Origin: Taenia hydatigena
Lineage: Eukaryota > Platyhelminthes > Cestoda > Cyclophyllidea > Taeniidae
Length of the DNA stretch: 64,000 nucleotides
NCBI GenBank assembly: GCA_036345935.2
Contig: JADWOT020000002.1
Coordinates: 11,861,629-11,925,628 of the forward strand
Reading direction: 5' to 3'
Part shown: one piece after another, positions 35,809 through 46,290 of the stretch
How positions within the stretch are numbered: the stretch's first letter is position 1
How the letters are laid out: each line of letters begins with the position of its first letter
Notes under the pieces: model-generated
Seen by the model: the letters and a program-made list of their open reading frames with translations, nothing else
Database searches by the model: none
Told to the model about the DNA's origin: nothing
Program-made: the position numbers and the translations under genes

Positions 35809-35969
35809 ATCTCCTCAAAAGCCTGTCGAATTCAACAGCTGTTCGACCTTCTCCGAGTATAGAACCTCAATGCTTGCGTTGCCAAACACGCTGTTTATTT
35901 TTACTGCATGCTTCATTACTCCGCAGGACGGTCGATTTAAAAAGCATTTGCCTTCAATCTTTATTATCA

Positions 35970-36195
35970 TGAGCAGTTGCTGCAAACGATTGTCAAATGA
36001 CAAATATAATAAGCAGTTAGCGATTTCGCCTGTTGTAAATCAGTGATGACTGCAGACCTCAAGTCACCAGCTGCATTTTCACATAAATTAAATTGGAAGA
36101 GAAAGTGAGAAGTGGAATGAAGTAGATGCAAAATAATGGAGACTGATTCGAAATCATAGAGGTGAGTGGGTGGACGTGTGAGAAGCCAGCAGGAG
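35970..36195 (-). repeat. Dispersed repeat family R, copy 7
   Basis: The minus strand carries gcttctcacacgtccaccca, cctctatgatttcgaatcagtct, ttgcatctacttcattcca, gcagctggtgacttgaggtct and caggcgaaatcgctaactgc. It lies between the end of FN3 copy 2 and the promoter of copy 3. Confidence 0.65.
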
Positions 36196-36234
36196 CCGCT
36201 ACCAGGCAACATTCATACAATCGCCTTAACAACC

Positions 36235-36390
36235 CAACAATGCGTGTGGTTTTATGGTTTGCGTGTGGGTGCGCGATTTGCTTTGTGGGTCAAGAGTGGA
36301 TCATCCCATTGGCTTACATCTCCTTACCATACGCTTATGGGGACACGTGTGTGGGATGTCAATACGAGCTCTGTTTTTGATGTAGAAGAG
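36235..36390 (+). promoter_or_regulatory. Conserved promoter block before FN3 relic 3
   Basis: Third occurrence of the ggtcaagagt, ATTGG (36308-36312), gacacgtgtgtggg (36342-36355) arrangement, spaced as in copy 2. Confidence 0.5.
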
Positions 36391-36702
36391 ATATCATTTC
36401 CATTCAGCTTCATATTGCTGGCAACTTTATTCGTGCATGGCGATTGCCAAATGGCAGCAAATTGACACATTTTCATGCATTACTTTGATTAACCACTAAG
36501 TGGATTCATTCACTTCCTCGCATTGTCTGGTAAGTTTAGCTTCTTATCCGATCCCCTAGTAAGCGATACGAGAGACGCAGTTCTTTTACGCTTTCATTCC
36601 AATTCTTAAGCATTTTGCTTCTACCTCATTCAATTTGTGCGCGTGTGAGAGCACACCGGGACAAATGAAACTCTACTACTCTTCGACGCTTCAAGCCTAA
36701 TG
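36391..36702 (+). pseudogene. EG95-like relic 3: signal-peptide exon and part of intron 1
   Basis: 36391-36460 aligns with exon 1 of copy 2; the hydrophobic core FSFILLATLFVHG is retained. The initiator position reads ATA instead of ATG, and the gtaagg donor is replaced by caaattg. The following sequence still resembles intron 1 of copy 2 (agcattttgctt, accgggacaaatga) up to about 36702. Homology then stops before exon 2 would begin. No FN3 or hydrophobic exon follows; a CA repeat and the satellite array come next. It is therefore a 5' remnant, cut off during or after duplication. Confidence 0.65.
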
Positions 36703-36760
36703 TCAGTCAGGCACTAGAAAGTACGCTTACTTTAGTCAACAGGGTGACCTATACCCGTTG

Positions 36761-36777
36761 CACACACACACACACAC
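36761..36777 (+). repeat. CA dinucleotide microsatellite
   Basis: About eight CA repeats close to the proximal edge of the satellite array. Confidence 0.9.
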
Positions 36778-39700
36778 CCAAGACCAGTCACCACTAGCCC
36801 ACAGCTACGTTGACACACACGTTGATCGACCAGGTCATCCCTCTTTGTATGCGAGCCTGAAATTAAAACTGGATGGTGGATTGCTAGCATTAAGACCACT
36901 CACCCACAATGGAAAACCAGGCCATTGCATCTGCTTCTTTTATTCAGCCAAATGAAATGTGCCCATTCTTTTGTCTTGCCTTCGAAACCATACGGATTGT
37001 ATCGACTATTTTTTGCATCAGTTAATATCGGTTCTTCATCTAAAAATCATTTTTATGTATCTAAACATCTGTAACGTGAGAGTAGCATTGTGAGACCCCT
37101 TGAAGACAGGAGAAGGCATAATAATAGGGAGGATTATTCGTATTTAACAAACAGAAGGGGATTGGTGCTGCTAGGAGGAATCAGAGTCCGGCCCACCCGA
37201 CAGAGGCAATGCGACCATCCCAAGTGGCCGTAACCGAAACCAACAGTTCGACAATAGGCGTAAAAAAGTGTGAAAAATGGACTGCATGCACTTTCACACT
37301 GTGTGAGCAAAAATCACAATCACGAGAGAATAATTACTTCAAAAATTAATGCAGCGAGAGCAAAATTCACAACCACAAACGGATCACTGCCACAAAATTT
37401 CATTCATTCAAAAAGAAAATCGCAATCACGAGAGAATCAATACTACAAAATTTAATCCGCTTCGGGCGATATTCGTAATTACAAGAGGATCAATAGTATA
37501 AAATTTCACATAGCGAAAGCCAAATCCTTATTCACCAGCAGATCACAACTACAAAATATCATCCAGTGAGGGCGAAATTCGCAAACACAAGGGGAAAAAT
37601 ACTACAAAATTTCACACAGCGAAAGCCAAATTCTTATTTACGAGGAGATCACAACTACAAAATTCCAAACATTGATGGCGAAATTCGTAATCAGGAAAGA
37701 ATCAACACAACAAAATTCCATCCAGTAAGAGCGAAATTCGCAATCACCAGAGGATCAATATTTCAAAATCACATCTATTGGAGGCAAAATGCGCAATCAT
37801 CAAAGGATAAATACTACAAAATTCCATTTAGTGAGAGCAAAATTCGCAATCACGAAAGGATAAATGCTACAAAATTCCATCCCTTGCAGGCAAAATTCGC
37901 AATCACGAGAGGATCAATACTACAAAATTTCATACATCGAAGGCTAAATTCGCAATCACGAGAGGATGAATACTACAAAATTTCATCCATTGAAGGCGAA
38001 ATTCGCAATTATCAGAGGATCAATACTACAAAATTCCATCCAGTGAAAGCAAAATTCGCAATCACGAGAGGGACAGTACTACAAAATTCCATCCAGTGAA
38101 GGCAAAATTCGCAATCAGGAGAGGAAGAATGCTACAAAATTCCATCCATTAAAGGCGAATTTCGCAATTATCAGAGAATTAATACCGCAAAATCCAAACA
38201 GTGGAAGCGAAATTCGCAATTACGAGAGGATCAAAGCTACAAAATTCCATCCAGGGAGAGCGAAATTCGCAAAACGAGAGGATCAATACTACAAAATTCC
38301 ATCCATTGCAGGCAAAATTCGTAATCACGAGAGGATCAATACTACAAAATTCCATCCAGCGAAGGCCAAATTCGCAATTATCAGAGGATCAATACTACAA
38401 AATCCAACCAGTGGAAGCGGAATTCGCAATCAAGAGAGGGTCCACACTACGAAATTTCATCCATAGAAGGCGAAATTCGCAATTATCAGAGGATAAATAC
38501 TACAAAATTCCATCCAGTGAGGGCAAAATTCGCAATTATCAGAGGATCAATACTACAAAATTCCATCCAGTGAAGGCAAAATTCGCTATTATCGGAGGAT
38601 CAATACTACAAAATTCCATCCAGTGAGAGCGAAATTCGCAATCACGAGAGGATCCATACTACAATATTTCATCCATTGAAGGCGAAATTCGCAATTATCA
38701 GAGGATCAATACTACAAAATTCCATCCAGTAAAGGCGAAATTCGCTATTATCAGAGGATCAATACCGCAAAATTCCACCCAATAAAGGCGAAATTCGCAA
38801 TCACGAGAGGATCAACACTGCAAAATTCCATTTGGTGAAAACGAAATTCGCAATCACGAGAGGATCAATACTACAAAATTTCATCCATTGAAGGCGAAAT
38901 TCGCAATTATCAGAGGATCAATACTACAAAATTCCATCCAGTGAGAGCGAAATCCGCAATCACGAGAGGATAAATACTACAAAATTCCATCCAGTGGGAG
39001 CGAAATTCGCAATCACAAGACGATGAATACTACAAAATTTCATCCACTGTAGGCGAAATTCGCAATCACAAGACGATGAATACTACAAAATTTCATCCAT
39101 TGTAGCCGAAATTCGCAATTATCAGAGGATCAATACCGCAAAATTCCATCCAGTAAAGGCGAAATTCGCTGTTATCAGAGGATAAATACTACAAAATTCC
39201 ATCCAGTGAGAGCAGAATTCGCAATCACGAGAGGATCAATACTACAAAATTCCAGTCAGTGAAAACGAAATTCGCAATCACGAGAGGATCCAAACTACAA
39301 AATTTCATCCATTGAAGGCGAAATTCGCAATTATCAGAGGATCAATACTACAAAATTTCATCCAGAAAAGGCGAAATTCGCTATTATCAGAGGATAAATA
39401 CTACAAAATTCCATCCAGTGAGAGCGAAATTCGCAATCACGAGAGGATAAATACTACAAAATTCCATCCAGTGGGAGCGAAATTCGCAATCACAAGACGA
39501 TGAATACTACAAAATTTCATCCACTGTAGGCGAAATTCGCAATTACCAGAGGATCAATACTGCAAAATCCAACCAGTGGAAGAGAAATTCGCAATCACGA
39601 GAGGATCAATACTACAAAATTCCATCCAATGTAGGCGAAATTCGCAATTATCAGAGGATCAATACTACAAAATTCCATCCATTGAAGGCGAAATTCGCAA

Positions 39701-39904
39701 TTATCAGAGGATCAATACCGCAAAATTCCAGCCAGTGAAGGCGAAATTCGCAATCGGGAGAGGATCAATGCTACAAAATTCCATCCAATGAGGGCAAAAT
39801 TCGCTATTATCAGAGGATCAATACCGCAAAATTCCATCCAGTGAGAGCGAAATTCGCAATCCCGAGAGGATTAATACTACAAAATTCCATCCAGTAAAGG
39901 CGAA

Positions 39905-40730
39905 ATTCGCAATCACCAGAGGACCAATACTACAAAATCCATTCAGTGAGGGCGAAAGTCCCAATCATCAGAGGATTAATACTACAAAATCCAACCAGTG
40001 AAAGAGAAATTCGCAATCCCGAGAGGATTAATACTACAAAATTCCATCCAGTAAAGGCGAAATTAGCAATTATCAGAGGATCAATACTACAAAATTCCAT
40101 CCAGTGAGAGCGAAATTCGCAACCACCAGAGGGTCAATTAAACATAATTCCATCCATTGAAGGCGAAATTCCCAATCACGAGAGGATGAATACGACAAAA
40201 TTCCATCCAGTAAAGGCGAAATTCGCAATTATCAGAGGATCAATACCGCAAAATTCCATCCAGTGAGAGCGAAATTCGCAAACACCAGAGGATCAATACT
40301 ACAAAATTCCAACCAGTGAGGGCAAAATTCGCTATTATCAGAGGATCAATACCGCAAAATTCCATCCAGTGAGAGCGAAATTCGCAATCCCGAGAGGATT
40401 AATACTACAAAATTCCATCCAGTGAGAGCGAAATTCGCAATCCCGAGAGGATAAATACTACAAAATTCCATCCAGTAAAGGCGAAATTCGCAATCACCAG
40501 AGGACCAATACTACAAAATCCATTCAGTGAGGGCGAAAGTCCCAATCATCAGAGGATTAATACTACAAAATCCAACCAGTGAAAGAGAAATTCGCAATCC
40601 CGAGAGGATTAATACTACAAAATTCCATCCAGTAAAGGCGAAATTAGCAATTATCAGAGGATCAATACCGCAAAATTCCATCCAGTGAGAGCGAAATTCG
40701 CAACCACCAGAGGGTCAATTAAACATAATT
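39905..40730 (+). repeat. Higher-order duplication of about 581 bases in the array
   Basis: Rare unit variants (ggaccaatac, gcgaaagtcccaatcatc, agggtcaattaaacataatt) occur in the same order starting near 39911 and again near 40492, an offset of 581 bases or about eleven units. A looser third version follows around 41020. Confidence 0.75.
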
Positions 40731-41104
40731 CCATCCATTGAAGGCGAAATTCCCAATCACGAGAGGATGAATACGACAAAATTCCATCCAGTAAAGGCGA
40801 AATTCGCAATTATCAGAGGATCAATACCGCAAAATTCCATCCAGTGAGAGCGAAATTCGCAAACACCAGAGGATCAATACTACAAAATTCCAACCAGTGA
40901 GGGCAAAATTCGCTATTATCAGAGGATCAATACCGCAAAATTCCATCCAGTGAGAGCGAAATTCGCAATCCCGAGAGGATTAATACTACAAAATTCCATC
41001 CAGTAAAGGCGAAATTCGCAATCACCAGAGGATCAATACTACAAAATCCATTCAGTGAGGGCGAAATTCCCAATCATCAGAGGATTAATACTACAAAATC
41101 CAAC

Positions 41105-42645
41105 CAGTTGAAGCGAAATTCGCAATCACAAGAGGATCAATACCACAAAATTCCAACCAGTGAAGGCGAAATTCGCAATCGCGAGAGGATCAATGCTACA
41201 AAATTCCATCCAATGAGGGCAAAATTCGCTATTATCAGAGGATCAATACCGCAAAATTCCATCCAGTGAGAGCGAAATTCGCAATTTCGAGAGGATGAAT
41301 ACTACAAAATTACATCCAGTAAAGACGAAATTCGCAATCACGAGAGGATCAATACTACAAAATCCATTCAGTGAGGGCGAAAGTCCCAATCATCAGAGGA
41401 TTAATACTACAAAATCCAACCAGTGGAAGAGAAATTCGCAATCACGAGAGGATCAGTACTACAAAATTTCATCCACTGAAGGCGAAATTAGCAATTATCA
41501 GAGGATCAATACTACAAAATTCCATCCAGTGAGAGCGAAATTCGCAATCACGACAGGATCAATACGACAAAATTCCATCCAGTTAAGGCGAATTCGCAGT
41601 TATCAGAGGATTAATACTACAAAATACCATCCATTGAAGGCGAATTTCGCAATCAGCAGAAGATCATACCACATAATTCCAACTAGTGAAGGCGAAATTC
41701 GCAATCACGAGATGATCAATGCTACAAAATTCCATTCAGTGAAAAGGAAATTCGCAATCACGAGAGGATCAATACTACAAAATTTCATCCATTGTAGGCG
41801 AAATTCGCAATTATCAATACCGCAAAATTCCATCCAGTGAGAGCGAAATTCGCAATCCCGAGAGGATTAATACTACAAAATTCCATCCAGTAAAGGCGAA
41901 ATTCGCAATCACCAGAGGATCAATACTACAAAATCCATTCAGTGAGGGCAAAATTCCCAATCATCAGAGGATTAATACTACAAAATCCTACCAGTGGAAG
42001 CGAAATTCGTAATCACGAGAGGATCAGTACTACAAAATTTCATCCATTGAAGGCGAAATAAGCAATTATCAGAGGATCAATACCGCAAAATTCCATCCAG
42101 TGAGAGCGAAATTCGCAATCACCAGAGGATCAATACCACATAATTCCATCCATTGAAGGCGAAATTCCCAATCGCGAGAGGATGAATACGACAAAATTTC
42201 ATCCAGTGAAGGCGAAATTGGCAATTATCAGAGGATCAATACCGCAAAATTCCATCCATTGAAGGCGAAATTCGCAATCACGAGAGGATGAGTACTACCA
42301 AATTCCATCCAGTGAAGGCAAAATTCGCAATCACCAGAGGATCAATGCTACAAAATTCAATCCAGTGAAGGCGAAATTCGCAATTATCAGAGAATTAATA
42401 CCACAAAATCCATACAGTAAGGGCGAAATTCCCAATCACCAGAAGGTCAATACTACAAAATTTCATCCATTGTAGGCCAAATTCGCAATTATCAGAGGAT
42501 CAATACCGCAAAATTCCATCCAGTGACGGCAAAATTCGCTATTATCAGAGGATCGATACCGCAAAATTCCATCCAGTGAGAGCAAAATTCGCAATCACGG
42601 GAGGATGAATACTACAAAATTCCATCCAGTGAAGGCAAAATTCGC
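41105..42645 (+). repeat. Higher-order repeat, copy 1 of a 2147-base offset pair
   Basis: About 1540 bases match 43252-44792 at a constant offset of 2147 bases. The identical 181-codon frames at 41295-41840 and 43442-43987 lie inside it. I found one silent difference (gacgaaattc versus gacgaagttc). Confidence 0.9.
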
Positions 42646-43251
42646 AATCGAGAGAGGATCAATACGACAAAATTCCATCCAGTGAAGGCAAAATTCGCAA
42701 TTATCCGAGGATGATTACCACAAAATTCCATCCAGTGAAGGCGAAATTCGCAATCGCGAGAGGATCAATACGACAAAATTCCATCCAGTGAAGGCGAAAT
42801 TCGCAATTATCAGAGGATTAATGCTACAAAATACCATCCATTGAAGGCGAAATTCGCAATAAGGAGAGGATGAATGCTACGAAATTCCATCCATTAAAGG
42901 CGAATTTCGCAATCAGCAGAAGATCATACCACATAATTCCAACTAGTGAAGGCGAAATTCGCAATCACGATATGATCAATACTACAAAATTCCATTCAGT
43001 GAAAAGGAAATTCGCAATCACGAGAGGATCAATACTACAAAATTTCATCCATTGTAGGCGAAATTCGCAATTATCAATACCGCAAAATTCCATCCAGTGA
43101 GAGCGAAATTCGCAATCCCGAGAGGATTAATACTACAAAATTCCATCCAGTAAAGGCGAAATTCGCAATCACCAGAGGATCAATACTACAAAATCCATTC
43201 AGTGAGGGCAAAATTCCCAATCATCAGAGGATTAATACTACAAAATCCTAC

Positions 43252-44792
43252 CAGTTGAAGCGAAATTCGCAATCACAAGAGGATCAATACCACAAAATTC
43301 CAACCAGTGAAGGCGAAATTCGCAATCGCGAGAGGATCAATGCTACAAAATTCCATCCAATGAGGGCAAAATTCGCTATTATCAGAGGATCAATACCGCA
43401 AAATTCCATCCAGTGAGAGCGAAATTCGCAATTTCGAGAGGATGAATACTACAAAATTACATCCAGTAAAGACGAAGTTCGCAATCACGAGAGGATCAAT
43501 ACTACAAAATCCATTCAGTGAGGGCGAAAGTCCCAATCATCAGAGGATTAATACTACAAAATCCAACCAGTGGAAGAGAAATTCGCAATCACGAGAGGAT
43601 CAGTACTACAAAATTTCATCCACTGAAGGCGAAATTAGCAATTATCAGAGGATCAATACTACAAAATTCCATCCAGTGAGAGCGAAATTCGCAATCACGA
43701 CAGGATCAATACGACAAAATTCCATCCAGTTAAGGCGAATTCGCAGTTATCAGAGGATTAATACTACAAAATACCATCCATTGAAGGCGAATTTCGCAAT
43801 CAGCAGAAGATCATACCACATAATTCCAACTAGTGAAGGCGAAATTCGCAATCACGAGATGATCAATGCTACAAAATTCCATTCAGTGAAAAGGAAATTC
43901 GCAATCACGAGAGGATCAATACTACAAAATTTCATCCATTGTAGGCGAAATTCGCAATTATCAATACCGCAAAATTCCATCCAGTGAGAGCGAAATTCGC
44001 AATCCCGAGAGGATTAATACTACAAAATTCCATCCAGTAAAGGCGAAATTCGCAATCACCAGAGGATCAATACTACAAAATCCATTCAGTGAGGGCAAAA
44101 TTCCCAATCATCAGAGGATTAATACTACAAAATCCTACCAGTGGAAGCGAAATTCGTAATCACGAGAGGATCAGTACTACAAAATTTCATCCATTGAAGG
44201 CGAAATAAGCAATTATCAGAGGATCAATACCGCAAAATTCCATCCAGTGAGAGCGAAATTCGCAATCACCAGAGGATCAATACCACATAATTCCATCCAT
44301 TGAAGGCGAAATTCCCAATCGCGAGAGGATGAATACGACAAAATTTCATCCAGTGAAGGCGAAATTGGCAATTATCAGAGGATCAATACCGCAAAATTCC
44401 ATCCATTGAAGGCGAAATTCGCAATCACGAGAGGATGAGTACTACCAAATTCCATCCAGTGAAGGCAAAATTCGCAATCACCAGAGGATCAATGCTACAA
44501 AATTCAATCCAGTGAAGGCGAAATTCGCAATTATCAGAGAATTAATACCACAAAATCCATACAGTAAGGGCGAAATTCCCAATCACCAGAAGGTCAATAC
44601 TACAAAATTTCATCCATTGTAGGCCAAATTCGCAATTATCAGAGGATCAATACCGCAAAATTCCATCCAGTGACGGCAAAATTCGCTATTATCAGAGGAT
44701 CGATACCGCAAAATTCCATCCAGTGAGAGCAAAATTCGCAATCACGGGAGGATGAATACTACAAAATTCCATCCAGTGAAGGCAAAATTCGC
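43252..44792 (+). repeat. Higher-order repeat, copy 2 of the 2147-base offset pair
   Basis: Second copy of the block at 41105-42645. The match ends where copy 1 reads aatcgagagagg and copy 2 reads aatcacgagagg. Confidence 0.9.
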
Positions 44793-45049
44793 AATCACGA
44801 GAGGGTGAATACTACAAAATTCCAACTAGTGAAGGTGAAATTCGCAATCGCGAGAGGATCAATACGACAAAATTCCATCCAGTGAAGGCAAAATTCGCAA
44901 TTATCCGAGGATGATTACTACAAAATTCCAACCAGTGAAGGCGAAATTCGCAATCGCGAGAGGATCAATACGACAAAATTCCATCCAGTGAAGGCGAAAT
45001 TCGCAATAAGGAGAGGATGAATGCTACGAAATTCCATCCATTAAAGACG

Positions 45050-46080
45050 AATTTCGCAATCAGCAGAAGATCATACTACAAAATCCATCCAGCGAGGGCG
45101 AAATTCGCAATCACGAGAGGATCAATACTACATAATTCCATCCGGTGAGAGCGAAATTCGCAATCACGAGAGGATCCATACTACAAAATTTCATCCATTG
45201 AAGGCGAAGTTCGCAATCACGAGAGGATCAATACTACATAATTCCATTCAGTGAAAAGGAAATTCGCAATCACGAGAGGATCAAAACTACAAAATTCCAT
45301 TCAGTGAAAACAAAATTCGCAATCACGAGAAGATCAATACTACAAAATTCCATCCAGTGAAGGCGAAATTCGCAATTATCAGAGGATCAATACTAAAAAA
45401 TTCCATCCATTGAAGGCGAAATTCGCAATTATTAGAATATCAATACTACAAAATTCCATCCAGTAAAGGCGAAATTCGCAATTATCAGAGGATTAATACT
45501 ACAAAATACCATCCATTGAAGGCGAAATTCGCAATCAGGAGAGGATGAATGCTACAAAATTCCATCCATTAAAGGCGAATTTCGCAATCAGCAGAAGATC
45601 ATACTACAAAATCCATCCAGCGAGGGCGAAATTCGCAATCACGAGAGGATCAATACTACATAATTCCATTCAGTGAAAAGGAAATTCGCAATCACGAGAG
45701 GATCAAAACTACAAAATTCCATTCAGTGAAAACAAAATTCGCAATCACGAGAAGATCAATACTACAAAATTCCATCCATTGAAGGCGAAATTCGCAATTA
45801 TCAGAGGATCAATACTAAAAAATTCCATCCATTGAAGGCGAAATTCGCAATTATTAGAATATCAATACTACAAAATTCCATCCAGTAAAGGCGAAATTCG
45901 CAATTATCAGAGGATTAATACTACAAAATACCATCCATTGAAGGCGAAATTCGCAATCAGGAGAGGATGAATGCTACAAAATTCCATCCATTAAAGGCGA
46001 ATTTCGCAATCAGCAGAAGATCATACTACAAAATCCATCCAGCGAGGGCGAAATTCGCAATCACGAGAGGATCAATACTA
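45050..46080 (+). repeat. Short-period higher-order duplication near the array end
   Basis: The rare variant attattagaatatcaa occurs at 45431 and 45853, offset 422 bases, or about eight units. The gcagaagatcatactac variant recurs three times in the same interval. Confidence 0.7.
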
Positions 46081-46290
46081 CATAATTCCATCCGGTGAGA
46101 GCGAAATTCGCAATCACGAGAGGATCAGTACTACAAAATTTCATCCATTGAAGGCGAAATTGGCAATTATCAGAGGATCAATACCGCAAAATTCCATCCA
46201 GTGAGAGCGAAATTCGCAATCACGAGAGGATCAATACTACAAAATTCCATCCATTGAAGGCGAAATTCGCAATTATCAGAGGATCAGTAC

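Larger units (their letters stand above)
37290..46290 (+). repeat. 9 kb satellite array of a 53-bp unit
   Basis: A head-to-tail array with unit order GCGAAATTCGCAATCACGAG, AGGATCAATACTACAAAA, TTCCATCCAGTGAAG: 53 bases, so about 170 units. Two common unit types differ at the centre (aatcacgagagg versus aattatcagagg), and smaller variants have aataccgc, aatcccgag or catccattgaag. The first 400 bases are more degenerate than the middle, as expected for an array edge. The consensus has no stop in any plus-strand frame, so long ORFs occur (up to 181 codons), but they follow the repeat and are not evidence of a gene. Larger duplications lie inside the array. Confidence 0.97.

Noticed and set aside
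37566..43987. Long ORFs (up to 181 codons) inside the satellite array as protein genes
   Set aside because: They follow the 53-bp unit, recur wherever the unit is free of stops, and begin and end at random unit variants. No splice sites, signal or domain.
37290..46290. CRISPR array
   Set aside because: The whole 53-bp unit repeats without unique spacers, and the DNA is eukaryotic.
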